Of a stretch of 64,000 nucleotides of DNA, positions 1 through 10,484 are shown piece after piece. Within the stretch, counting starts at the first letter, position 1; the number at the start of each line of letters is the position of its first letter. The stretch covers positions 19,438,762 through 19,502,761 of the forward strand of contig CM075783.1 in assembly GCA_037974665.1 (NCBI GenBank). Reading direction: 5' to 3'. Below the pieces are notes generated by a model. The model saw only the letters and a list, made by a program, of their open reading frames with translations, was not told where the DNA came from and searched no databases. A program made the position numbers and the translations under genes. The stretch is from Ehretia macrophylla. Its lineage: Eukaryota; Streptophyta; Magnoliopsida; Boraginales; Ehretiaceae.

Positions 1-763
1 TAAATTAATTTTTTTAAACATTAAATTTAATATTTTTTTAAAAAAAATTATTGTGTTGTGACAAAATGGCGACAAAAACGTAGTTACCACGTGGCAACTA
101 TTATTGACTACGATATGGTTAAAAAACGACGACTAAATATTGGCTACCACATAGAGACAAAAATTAATAAATAAAAATAAAAAATAAAAAATTTGGCTAC
201 CTAGGGGCGACGAAAAAATAGCTACCATACGGTCACCAAAATGTGGCTACAAACTTTGGCTACCAAATGGCAACGGAGTTTAATAATTTTTTAAAAAAAT
301 TAAAAATGTTTGGCTACCTAATGGCGATATAATTATGGCTACCACACGGCCACCAAATTATCGCTACAAGAATTGGCTACAACATAGAGACAAAATTAAA
401 TAATAAATAAAAATATATTTAAAATAATTTGCCACCTAATGGCGACAAAAATTGGCTACCATGGGGCGACCATGCATTATTAAATGATACAAAAATTAAT
501 GAATTATTTAATAAAATTGTTAATTATAAAAATTAACTAATAATTAATTTTTGTAAAATTTGCGACCAAGGGGCTACGAAATGGAAAAAAATTATACTAT
601 TTATTTTTTTTCGATTTGGCCACCAAAATGCGACCAAATCAGCAAATTGCGACGAGGGTTTTCTCGACTCTATGTTTTTGGTCGCTCTTTGGTAGCCCAA
701 TGGGAGTAGGTGACCAAAGGGCGGTAAGAAACCTTCGTCGCCCAGATCGATTTTCTTGCAGTG
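1..763 (+). mobile_element. CACTA (En/Spm-type) transposon, 3' terminal part
   Basis: The right end at 751-763 reads TTTTCTTGCAGTG, the reverse complement of the CACTA terminus CACTACAAGAAAA with one change; unit 2 has the exact form at 36,608-36,620. Inward lie many subterminal repeats of the kind GGCTACC and GGCGAC, about ten GGCTAC-like copies in both orientations, as is usual for transposase binding sites of CACTA elements. No transposase gene is visible and the left end is outside the window. The element ends inside the reverse transcriptase of a Sirevirus, so it inserted there. Confidence 0.82.
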
Positions 764-781
764 TGAAGATTGGATAGTTGC

Positions 782-2255
782 CATGCAAGAAGAATTAAAT
801 CAATTTGAAAGAAGTTAAGTGCGACATCTAGTTAAAAAACCTAAGGATTATCCTATAATTGGTACAAAATGGGTTTTTAGAAATAAGTTAGACGAATCCG
901 GGGTAGTAACTAGGAACAAAGCTAGACTAGTGGCTCAATGGTATAATCAAGAAGAAGGGATAGATTATGATGAGACTTTTGCTTTAGTGGCTAGACTTGA
1001 ATCCATTCGTATGCTTCTTGCTTTTGCATGTTTTATGAATTTTAAATTATATCAAATGGATGTAAAAGTGCCTTTCTAAATGGCTATCTTAAGGAAGAAG
1101 TATATATGAAACAACCACCCGAATTTGAAGATTCCAACTTGCCAAATCATGTATATAAACTAGATAAGGCATTATATGGCCTTAAACAAGCACCTAGAGC
1201 ATGGTATGATAGACTTAGCAATTATTTGCTTGAAAATGGTTTACTAGAGGAAACTTGGATTCAACCCTTTTTGTCAAAACAAAAAATAAAGATATATTGC
1301 TCGTGCAAATTTATGTTGATGATATAATTTTTTGTACCGCTGATGAATCCCTTTATGAGTATTTCTCTAAGTGTATGCACAAGGAATTCGAGATGAGTAT
1401 GATGGGAGAATTAAATTTCTTTCTTGGACTCCAAATCAAACAAACACAAGAAGGTACTTTCATCAATCAAGCCAAGTACACTAGAGAACTTATCAAAAAG
1501 TTTAGGCTTGAGTCAGCAAAAGAAATGAGTACACCAATGTCAACATCAAGCAAGCTTGACAAAAATGAGAAAGGTAACAAGGTATATGAAAAACAATATC
1601 GAGGTATGAGCGGAAGTCTTCTTTATTTAACTACTTCTCGACCCAATATTGTATTTGTCGTATGTTTATGTGCTCGTTTTCAATCTTGTCCTAAATAGTC
1701 TCACTTAAATGTTGTAAAAAGAATCATTAGATATCTTAAGGGGACTATAGATTTAGGATTGTGGTATACGAAAAATACATCATTTGAACTTATAAGGTAT
1801 TCAGATGCGGATTATGTAAGAGATTGAGTGGATAGGAAGAGTACTAGTGGATATTGTCAATTTTTAGGACATTCATTGATCTCTTGGTCTAGTAAAAAAA
1901 ACAAAATAGTGTAGCTCTCTCTACGGCCAAAGCTGAATATGTATCTGCCGGAAATTGTGTTGCTCAAATTCTTTGGATGAAACAAAATTTACTAAACTAT
2001 GGCCTTGTGTACGATAGTATGCCTATTAAATGTGATAATACAAGTACCATTAATCTCACTAAAAATTCTATTCAACACTCTAGAACCAAACATATTGAAA
2101 TTAGGCATCATTTCATTCGCGATCATGTTCAAAAAGGGGATGTTGTGCTTAATTTCGTTGACTCCTTGCATCAATTAGCTGATATTTTTACCAAACATTT
2201 GCATGAGAATCAATTTTGTGTGATTAGAAGAGAGCTGGACATGCTTAAAATATGA
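782..2255 (+). pseudogene. Sirevirus reverse transcriptase and RNase H, broken
   Basis: The reading resembles copia RT from the segment before the TKWVFRNK motif, through the YVDD catalytic box at 1312-1323, to the C-terminal RNase H with the TAEAEY motif and the closing DIFTK-like block. It is broken by a stop at about 815 (AAA to TAA compared with unit 2), a one-base deletion near 1070 in the AFLNG motif, a further frame change near 1250, a stop at 1696 and a stop near 1826. It cannot make an active enzyme. The unit-2 copy at 36,640-38,113 keeps a longer frame, so several breaks postdate the duplication, while the stop near the DADY motif is shared and older. Confidence 0.9.
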
Positions 2256-2309
2256 TTGTAAGTGCATTTCATGAAATTTCATAAGCATAAAACTACTTCC
2301 TGGCAGAAT

Positions 2310-2455
2310 ATGCTCAACCGGAAGAGGGTGTGTCCACCGGTCGACCGGTGGAGTTCCCCTCGTCCGGTGGATGTGCCTCGGGCAAAAGAGGGTTAGACAC
2401 CGGTCGGCCGGCGCTTGCACCCTCGTCCGGTCGTGGCACTGACGGGCAAAAGGTT
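2310..2455. repeat. CpG-rich palindromic motif cluster between pol and the extra ORF
   Basis: A GC-rich island in AT-rich surroundings holds an overlapping palindrome of the form CACCGGTCGACCGGTGG and further CGTCCGGT and CGGTCG elements. The same motif type lies in the Sirevirus LTR at 4,795-4,925. CpG-rich palindromic repeats are reported for Sirevirus LTR promoters; a second cluster between RNase H and the extra ORF is less usual. The unit-2 counterpart is at about 38,168-38,312. Confidence 0.55.
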
Positions 2456-2737
2456 TAAAACATCAAATTTCATTCAAAACTCAATCCTTTCTTCACCAAA
2501 ACTCATCCTAATTCTCTCCCACACAAATTCCATCATTGTCTCCTATCATTTTCAAAACTCATTCTGAGTCCTACAAACAAAACATAACGACTTAAATCTT
2601 GAGAACCCACTCAAGTGCGTATCTTTCTCTTCAATTCTTGTGAAAAACTATTCAAATTTTTCTTTGCCCACCAAGTGCTCGATAAAATTCCCCAACCAAA
2701 CTCTTTTGTATTCTCTTGCAAATTCTCTTGTCTCCTC

Positions 2738-3793
2738 ATGGCCTCATCATCTAGACAAGCATCCAAGCGACAAAGGACCGCATTTAGACCTCATACCATT
2801 GATCCACGGGATCCTATGCATGTCATCGCATCGGGAGATTACTCTAAAAAGGAAATAATATGGGGTAAGCTTTTTGATCCTTCACACTTTTTGGACAACG
2901 CTTGTCTACATAAAGTGATTAGATATCAAAGATGGCTTCCTCTTTTTGGACTTGGGGACATAAATTGTGATATGTGGGTTCGGGAATTCTATGCATATTT
3001 GGTGGAAGGTGAAGATGAAGGTGTGCATGGGCTAAAGAGTCGAGTAAATAGAGTGAACATATTTGTAGGAGAATGGGATTTGGCAAATTTGCTTGGGATT
3101 TCAAATAGTGGCTTAAAACATTATTCTGCGGCTAACTTACCCAGAGGATTACACAACAATGCTCCAACAGAGATGTTTACTACTTTGTGGGAAGGCTCGG
3201 GAAAATCGGAAGAGTTTATGCTCAAGAGAGATCAACTTTGTGCAGAGAAACGTTTGCTCCTCTACATCCTAAATAAATCCATTATGCCTCGCATTGTAAA
3301 AGACGGGACAATCCCATCCTTCACGGGTTATGTGAAGCACCTCATGTACACAAAGGTAAAAATCAACCTCCCATACATCATGCTTAGTCATATGTTGGCT
3401 TTTAAAAAGAAATCTTTGCCCTATGGGATGCTCTTGTATCACTTCTTCCGTCTTAAGGGTATCGATCGTGTTGGTCAGTTTACACCCTTAAATGATGCCA
3501 CCTACCAATATTGCCTAGATAGACAATACATGGCTCGTGAAAATAATGACATTGTCTACATTAAGCAACGTCAATTCCGTAAGGTTCAATCTGAGGTAGT
3601 TGATGATCTAGAGAACTATGACCTTGGGGAAGAAGGTGATGAAAGTGACGCTGCGAGTGAGAGTGATGAAAGAGATCACGAAGGAAGAGATCCTTCACGG
3701 ATTGATATTGGAGGGGCTAGTTTGTCTACAAGGAGAAGATCTCGCCCAGCTACTCTTGAAGAAGTAGATGCCAAGATTGATAATTTAAGTTGA
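2738..3793 (+). CDS. Sirevirus-associated extra ORF (putative plant transposon protein domain)
   Basis: An uninterrupted 351-aa frame starts at the ATG followed by an ASSSRQ stretch. The same frame is open upstream to about 2615, but without an ATG. The first 30 residues are basic and Ser-rich. The centre (residues about 50-270) resembles the plant-transposon-associated domain family that I believe corresponds to Pfam PF20167, with a V-R-E-F-Y-A motif and a hydrophobic Leu-rich stretch near residues 220-250. The C-terminus is acidic (Asp/Glu-rich, about residues 285-330). It lies between RNase H and the polypurine tracts, where Sireviruses carry an extra, sometimes env-like, ORF. No signal peptide or clear membrane anchor is visible, so I do not call it an envelope. 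Function is unknown. The unit-2 copy has a stop. Confidence 0.72.
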   Translation: MASSSRQASKRQRTAFRPHTIDPRDPMHVIASGDYSKKEIIWGKLFDPSHFLDNACLHKVIRYQRWLPLFGLGDINCDMWVREFYAYLVEGEDEGVHGLKSRVNRVNIFVGEWDLANLLGISNSGLKHYSAANLPRGLHNNAPTEMFTTLWEGSGKSEEFMLKRDQLCAEKRLLLYILNKSIMPRIVKDGTIPSFTGYVKHLMYTKVKINLPYIMLSHMLAFKKKSLPYGMLLYHFFRLKGIDRVGQFTPLNDATYQYCLDRQYMARENNDIVYIKQRQFRKVQSEVVDDLENYDLGEEGDESDAASESDERDHEGRDPSRIDIGGASLSTRRRSRPATLEEVDAKIDNLS

Positions 3794-4189
3794 TCAGTTA
3801 TCCTTGACTATTGGAGAAGTCAACTCTGAGATGAAAGGAATAAAGAAGATGCTCGAGAAGCTTTATGAGAATTTCATCAAGAATTAAGCCAGTTTCCTTG
3901 CGATGCTTAGGATGCTCCCTTTTCCCCTTTTTGCTTTACACTTTGAAATTTCATTTTTCACACAATCATGTTTTACTTTGTCATACACTCCCTTCCATGG
4001 TTTTGATACTTTGTTTATTTGATATTTCAACTCCGTTGCTTTTGTAATTCTCCTTACTATGACTTGCATTACTTTGTGATTTTGTGTCAAGTGTTTCATG
4101 TTCAGATCTCGACATGCTTTTCTTTGTTTGCTAATGTCACCTAGGAAGCTTATATTATTGTGTGAATATTCTTCTTGTTTTGCTAATGA
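3794..4189. other. Non-coding Sirevirus 3' region
   Basis: A short charged reading continues out of frame beyond the ORF stop (to about 3885). After that the sequence is T-rich with no coding signal. It separates the extra ORF from the polypurine tracts. Confidence 0.5.
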
Positions 4190-4438
4190 CAAAAAGGGGG
4201 AGAAAAATTGAGTAATAGAAGCATATCTAAAAAGAACTCATACATTAAGGGGAAGTTGTTATGTATGCACCCATTGAGGGGGAGTCTTTTGAACAAACTT
4301 ATATCTTAGGTTCAAACAAACTCACAATGCACAAAATGCTAAATACAAAATCATTTATGCTTATACTCTCTCAAACTCATTTATGCTTACATTGTTATTA
4401 TTTGAGATAAGTTTTGTCATCATCAAAAAAGGGGAGAT
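4190..4438 (+). promoter_or_regulatory. Multiple polypurine tracts upstream of the 3' LTR
   Basis: Several purine runs with G blocks precede the LTR: about 4190-4208, 4246-4256, 4275-4285 and the proximal tract at 4425-4438, immediately before TGTTAG. The proximal tract is the expected primer site for plus-strand synthesis. An array of such tracts is a described Sirevirus feature. Unit 2 has the same set at about 40,045-40,294. Confidence 0.75.
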
Positions 4439-5639
4439 TGTTAGTCTAAAGGGTTTTTAAATCTTCGTTTTGATGATTATAAACCATAATTATATTTAAT
4501 GAGTTTGTTAAGTGTGCAAAAGCAAAGATGAATCAAGTTTGACTCCGACTCCAAGATTATCGAGCTAAAGAAGGAAGAAAAACATCCATCAACTTAATGA
4601 GAAGATTCGAAGAATGAAGACGAAATTATAAGGATGGAGACGGAAGTCATAAGGGGTACCGGTTGGGACTTGACTAGGGTTTTGGGGCTTGCAAATAATA
4701 TATGCTCAATAGTGATTCTCAAACAACATTTGTGAAATGTGTGTTTACAAAACTTGTTTAAAAGAATCATTTAAAAAAATCCAACCCTGACAGTCTTGGT
4801 TCCACCGGACGACCCCTCAGCGACCGGTCGACCAGTGGCCAGAGAGTCGTTCGCCCGAGACCTGTCCACTGGACGAGGGTCTCTCGACCAGTTGACAGGC
4901 TAATAGGGGTTGACCGGTCGGGCCAAAAATGCTGATTCAAAATATAGTTGTTTATGAATGTTGGGAGCATTAATTACACCATTTTTTCAGCTCTGTTAAG
5001 TATTCGCAACTGCAAAATTTGAAGGCATTGATTCAAGGCATTTACTCTTGAGTTCTTTCATCATCTTTATCTTTGAATCATCATTGAGCTATACTTGTGC
5101 AAGAATTTGTGAGCAATATTATGAGAAAACATTCATTCTATTCATCTACCCTAAAAAGAGGGTTTTTATTGTGATTCTCAAACACTTATCAAAAGAGAGA
5201 GTTAAACACTTTGTAAGGAAATATTTTCTTGTTAAAGGTGTTGGAGTGAAAGCTTTGTATTGAGAAGGGTTGTTTTCTATTGTAAAAGATTGAACTACCA
5301 TTGTAGTTGATTTGTGGACTCACCAACATTTGAAGAGGCACTATAGTGAAGAATGTTGAAATCCTAAGCGGGGAGCTTGGGTTGTGGACTTAGGCAGGGG
5401 CCGAACCACGTTAAAATCGTGATTTCCAATCTCTTTCTCTCAACTATCTCTTTGCATTATTTTCTGCTCATCAAGTGTTTGATAAATTGCCTCACCCACA
5501 TTTTATATTGCTAAAGTGCATATTTATTTAGAATTGTTTTTGATAAATCATTGATAGTATATTGTTTAATCAAAAAAGTAGTATAATTACTTATATAACC
5601 TAATTCACCCCCCCTCTTAGGTTTAATTAAGGGACAACA
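4439..5639 (+). repeat. Sirevirus 3' LTR (1201 bp)
   Basis: It starts TGTTAG right after the polypurine tract and ends ACAACA, so it has TG...CA termini. It contains a CpG-rich palindromic block (about 4,795-4,925), likely upstream promoter DNA. It ends exactly where reverse-strand copia RT sequence begins, which fixes the right insertion boundary. Several CpGs of the palindromic block have become TpG or CpA compared with unit 2, as expected for methylated DNA. Confidence 0.82.
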
Positions 5640-8298
5640 AACTATGTTTCACAACCGGAGAGAACATTTTATTAAAGTCAACACCCTTCCTTTGAGTATA
5701 ACCCTTAGCCACCAGACGAGCCTTGTATCGTGGTCCTTCAACCCCTGGAGTACCTTCCTTTTTCTTGAAAACCCATTTGCACCCAACAACACATTGTCCC
5801 TCAAGCAATTTCACAAGCTCCTCTGATTCTTTTGAAGAGACTTTATCTCTTCACTCATGGCACCTATCCACTGAGATGCATCTGTATCAGAAATGGCCTC
5901 TCTATAGGAACTCGGATCATGCGTCTCAATCGTCTCTGCAACTAACAAAGCATAAGCAACTATATCAGCATATCCATACCTCTGAGGTTCTCTAATCTGT
6001 CTCTTCTGTCTCCCAGTGGCAATACTGTATTGTTGTTCTTCAAGTACATCTTCCTCATGTACCTCATTTTATTGAGTCGGCTGAACTGGACTATTGCTAC
6101 AGTGTGGAACATTTGGAGCATCAACCTGTAGCTACACCTACTCTCTGACACCTTGGTCTAAATCAACTACTGTCTTCTCATTCTCCCGGTCTAGTGAAGC
6201 AGACTCATGAAATGTGACATCTCTGCTGATGAGAAACCCTGAAGTTTTCTTAATTGTACACCACAACCTATACCCTTTCACTCCAGATGCATAGCCTAAG
6301 AATATGCATTTCTTTGCCCTCGGCTCAAGCTTGCCATCCTTCATGTGAGCATATGCAGGACAACCAAACACCCTTAACTGAGAGTAATCAGCAGGTTTAC
6401 CAGACCATAACTACTCGATAAGAGTCTTCAAGCCAATAGCTGTGGATGAAGAGCGATTCAAGCATGTTGTACTGACTGCTTCAGCCCAAAATTCTTGACT
6501 CAACCCAGCATGAGAGAGCATACATCGAGCTCTCTCCAAAAGAGTCATGTTCATGCGTTTAGCAACTCTATTATGTTGTGGTGTACCTGAGCATGTGCGG
6601 TGTCTCACAATGCCTTGTTTATTGTAGAAGCCATCAAACTCTTTATTGCAATATTCTAACCCATTGTCAGTCCTAAGACGCTTAATTTGTTTTCCAGTCT
6701 GCTTCTAGACCATCGTCTTCCACTCAATAAAAGTTGAAAAAGCTTCATCCTTTGTTTTCAAAAAATACACCCAAACCCTCCGAGAAAATGCATCAATGAA
6801 AGTGATAAAGTACCGGCACCACCCTTAGAAGGAACTTTATTAAGACCCCAAAGATCAGAATGAATGTAGTCAAGTGTACCTTTGGTTGTCTTTGACGCCT
6901 ACTGAACTTCACTCTAGTCTGCTTTCCGAAGATACAATGCTCACATAAATTGAGCTTTCATGTCTTCTGCCCACAAAGCAAATCCCTCTTGCTCAGTTCT
7001 GTCAATCCCCTCTCGCTCATGTGGCCCATTCTCATATGCCACAACTGTGTAGTGTCATTATCACTGCTCTCAGATGCAACAGCTATAACACCTGTGATTG
7101 TACTTCCTTGAAGAACATATTGTCCACCTATCAAGTTCTCTTTCAAGAGCAAAATGGAACCCTTTAGCACTTTAAGAACTCCATTCTCACTATGAAATTT
7201 GTACCCATGAGAATCCAAACGGCCAAGAGAAATCTGATTCTTCTTTAGCTTCGGGACATGCCAACACTCGAGAGATCTAGTAATACCGTCAAACATCTTG
7301 ATATTCACAATGCCGGTTCCAACCACCTCTAGTGTGAGGTCATTACCTATAAAAACTTTCCCACTATTTTTAGAATAAGTAGAAAACCAATCCTTCTTAG
7401 AACACATGTGGAATGTGACACCTATGTCAAGAATCCACTGATTTTGCCATTGCCCTACATTGACAGACAAAACATCACCAGCACCACTAGAACTCTCTCC
7501 ATCAGAACTAACACTATCCACTACATTTGCTGAATTCTCAATCTTTTTACCCTTATTTCTCTTTTCACAATCTTTCTTAATATGATCCTTTTCTCCACAC
7601 TCATAACAGGGGACTTGTCTAGCTCTTGATTTTGATCTTGACTTTCCCTTTTTCTTTCCTAAAGATTCCTATCTATTTTGTGTTTTTCCTCTACTCACCA
7701 AACCCTCTCCATGGACTTCTTCTCTATTGCCTGAAAAGTGTTTATGAAGATCTTTGGATTTAAGTGAAGAATTCACATCCTCCAAACTAATCTTATCCCT
7801 ATCGTATAATAAAGTATCCACAAAATTTGAATATGAAGGCGGTAAAGAGCATAACAAAATAATAGCTTGATCTTCATCTTCTATTTTAACACAAATGGCC
7901 TTCATAGCTATGATAATCGAATTAAACTCATTAAGGTATTCTTTAATGGATGTACCTTCTTTCATTTTGAGATTGTATAATCTCTTTTTCAGGTAGAGGC
8001 GATTTGTAAGAGATTGTGATGCATACAACTTCTTTAGAGCCTCCCAAGCCTCGACTGTCGTAGCCTTCTCAGCAATTTCCTATAGTACATCGTTTGACAC
8101 ACTCATGTGTATCGTACTAATGGCTTTATCTTCCAACTCTTGCTTCTCCTCTATTTTTAGCTCCTCCGGGATCTTTTTCTCGATAACCTTCCACAGTCCT
8201 TGCATCACTATGAAAGCTTTGAATCAGATCCTCCACAAGTTGAAACTATTTTTCCCATCAAATTTCTCAATTTCAAACTTTCTTGAGGTTGTAGTCAT
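5640..8298 (-). pseudogene. Copia gag-protease-integrase-RT polyprotein, broken
   Basis: Reading from the minus-strand ATG at 8298: a UBN2-type gag, a CX2CX4HX4C zinc knuckle (about 7,558-7,610), a protease motif, an HHCC integrase zinc region with an LWH-RMGH motif (about 7,000-7,050), the integrase core with a TPQ-N-VAERMN-like motif (about 6,560), and the RT start (5,640-5,810). The protease active site reads Asp-Ile-Gly instead of Asp-Thr-Gly in both units, so it was probably dead before the duplication. Copy 1 also has stops in gag (CAG to TAG near 8,080) and near 7,670, plus frameshifts in integrase. Confidence 0.88.
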
Positions 8299-9225
8299 TT
8301 TAGTTACTCAAAAAACAAACTTCGGGCTAGAATATGACAAAACGAACTGCAAATTCGGACTCAGGACGACCAAAAACCTTGAGAATGCACTGGTCAAATT
8401 TTTGGTCAACTCCGATCAAAGTCAACCCTTAGTCAAACAGCTCAGTCAACCTCGGTCGATTCCAAGTCAACAATCTGGTCAGCTCCTTTCTTTGTTTTGT
8501 TTTTTTTTGTTCACTGTTCTGTTTTTTTTTTTTTTTAAATAAGAAAGCTAAACCACAAAACAAATAAAAAAAACAAAGAAAGAAAAGAAATTCACCGACC
8601 TTTGACCAACACCTGCCAAATCAGCCACCAAATCAGCTCAACAATCCCAAAAAGCAACTTGCAGAACAAACCCGTTTGCAGCCAAAGAAAAAGAAAAAGA
8701 AAAAGAAAAACGCAACCCGTCTTCAACAACGTCAAATTCGACTCGTTCAAAAGTTAAGATCCGAACGCCGAATCTAAAAAAAACAACGCTACCAAAACGT
8801 TCTCCGGCCAACAAAGAATTCATCGACGTCTTCCACGCGCTGAACTGAGCCTCCAACGCCGTCACCACCACTTCGCCGTTCGTCACCTTTAAGCTCCGAT
8901 TCCGGCGTACAGACACTTCCAATAGCAACGGAACCACCACCAACAAACTCCTTTCGTCGAGGCGAGTCTATTGGTATGCTCAAACAACAAAAACGAAGCT
9001 TCGACGGCGACGGAGCTCCGGGAAGAAAGCGACGGTTTTTGTTTTTCCGGCGGCTTTCCGGCTACTTTCCGGATGCACGAACACCACGATCGGAATCCTT
9101 GCTTCGAGACGAGTCCAACAGTTTATGATTTGTTTGGTTTTGCTCACGAAAAATGTTATCGCTTTTCCCGAGCTTTCCGAGTGTTTTTTTTCACGAAGTT
9201 TGATTTTTTGCGTTAATCCACCCTA
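8299..9225 (-). other. Long untranslated leader of the reverse-strand copia element
   Basis: About 930 bases separate the primer site from the gag ATG. The stretch is richer in GC than its surroundings and holds overlapping open frames of 64-102 codons on the minus strand (about 8,638-8,983) with no recognised product. The part at 8,540-8,990 is almost unchanged between the units, though the adjacent LTR differs by several percent. A structured RNA leader (packaging or dimerisation) or a small captured sequence are both possible. Confidence 0.55.
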
Positions 9226-9241
9226 GCTCTGGATACCAGTT
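9226..9241 (-). promoter_or_regulatory. Primer binding site of the reverse-strand copia element
   Basis: On the minus strand this reads AACTGGTATCCAGAGC directly after the LTR. It is a one-base-expanded variant of the TGGTATCAGAGC site that pairs with initiator Met-tRNA in plant copia elements. Confidence 0.75.
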
Positions 9242-9534
9242 TGTTATGACAGTCTTGGGTAATAATGCATAGAAACAAGAAATTTAATACGGACACAAGA
9301 ATTTACGTGGTTCGGCCTAAGCCTATGTTCACGGGCAGTAGGAGAATAATTTCACTATGATGAAAGTAGTACAAAAGAACCATCTTACAATGCCTCACCA
9401 ATCCTCTCGTGTATACACTCAAGATTTGTCACACCTAATACAAAGGACAAAAGATATATTTATAGGCAATCCTGGTTTTAGACCTACAGACCCATTAAGC
9501 ATATTTAACTAATATGGCCCATTATTCAATAACA
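9242..9534 (-). repeat. 5' LTR of the reverse-strand copia element (293 bp)
   Basis: The plus strand starts TGTTATGACAG and ends CAATAACA, giving TG...CA termini, next to the primer site. The unit-2 copy at 45,084-45,376 is also 293 bp. The sequence next to it on the right is LINE-derived, so the element probably inserted into a LINE fragment. Confidence 0.8.
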
Positions 9535-10293
9535 ATGTTGTCCACATATTTACTCTAGAGATTAATCATATGTCTAACATCAAAAAGAACTTTCTCCATA
9601 ATTTGCTCATCTGTTTTGGCCCCCAAGCCATGAACTCTGCAATTCATTTCCATCCAAATTTGATACACACTTGCACAGCATGTCGCCTTTGCAAGGTTTG
9701 CTTTTAAACCCTTCTTCCTACAAGTTCGATAAAGCCTTGTCACGATAGTCTCCCATTGAGCATTCAAATTTCTCATGTTGAGAAGGTGACAAAGTTGTTT
9801 CCAAATTCTTTGAGAAAAAAGGGTACTCAAAAAATAAGTGATCCCTATTCTCAAACCCCAGACCACAAAACTCACATTTTGCATAGTTGATAACTCCCTA
9901 GTTGAGTAGTCTTTGCTTTGTAAAGTTTCGATCAAGGCACATCAACAAGGTACAAAAGTCTTGTTTAGGAATCACAACCTTGTCCCAGATCAACCTTGCC
10001 CAATGCATCTTGTTTCCTTAATTTCTGATGCGATCCCAAGTGGATGAGAAATTAAATTTACCTTTGCGATCAGTATACCATCCAACAATATCATCTTTGC
10101 TTTGAGGGTAAATTGAATTCACAAGCTGGTACAGAAATTGCAAATTCCTCGGCCAAGTCCAAGTCCATTGGCCCAAGATAATGAATTGCTCAACTTTTGC
10201 ATTTGAATGTTCCATAGGAAGCGCAATATTGTTTGGCGAAGCATAATCAACAAGTCTGCCTATCGGCAACCAATGATCCCAATGAATTGCTTA
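9535..10293 (-). pseudogene. LINE reverse transcriptase C-terminus with zinc-binding domain (zf-RVT), relic
   Basis: On the minus strand three frames together give the C-terminal part of a plant non-LTR retrotransposon protein: a segment with D-I-V-G-W-Y and S-T-W-D-R-I-R, then a W-A-R-L-I-W block, the zinc-binding K-C-E-F-C...H-L-F-F-E motif and a V-Y-Q-I-W-M-E block near 9,650. This order is typical of the zf-RVT domain (Pfam PF13966). Stops and frameshifts break it throughout. It ends where segment A begins at about 10,294. Confidence 0.82.
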
Positions 10294-10484
10294 ACTTCTT
10301 CCTTGGTTTTAGTAATCTCTTTCGCTTTTTGCGAATTCATGGTTAAACACGCCTAAAGTGTCAATTCTTTGTTTGGTGCATTTAAAGTGGCCTGAGAACA
10401 GTGCTTGTTTCCAATTATCAAATGCATCTGTTTTGGATGTAAATTGATGAACATTGTTATGTTTCTTCTTGTCTCAAATACAAA

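Larger units (their letters stand above)
764..5639 (+). mobile_element. Sirevirus (Ty1/copia, SIRE/Maximus lineage), 5'-truncated copy
   Basis: From left to right this holds the start of a copia reverse transcriptase, RNase H, an extra downstream ORF, several polypurine tracts and a 1.2-kb LTR. An extra ORF after pol and multiple polypurine tracts are known Sirevirus hallmarks. Gag, protease, integrase and the 5' LTR are absent because the CACTA element occupies the left side. The 3' LTR ends inside the RT of a reverse-strand copia element, so the Sirevirus inserted there first and was later hit by the CACTA element. Confidence 0.85.
5640..9534 (-). mobile_element. Tork/TNT1-like Ty1/copia element, reverse strand, 5' part
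   Basis: Read on the minus strand, this holds the 5' LTR (9534-9242), a Met-tRNA-type primer site, a long leader, gag, protease, integrase and the first part of RT. The RT stops where the Sirevirus LTR begins. The rest of RT, RNase H and the 3' LTR should have lain on the other side of the Sirevirus and are not in the window. The same truncated element is in unit 2, so the truncation predates the duplication. Confidence 0.88.

Noticed and set aside
3865..4047. Small membrane protein frame downstream of the Sirevirus ORF
   Set aside because: T-rich sequence gives hydrophobic readings by chance, and the frame is broken in unit 2 by small indels.
8500..8545. Poly-T tract as a LINE or SINE tail
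   Set aside because: It lies within the copia leader and varies in length between units with no adjoining retroposon sequence or target duplication.
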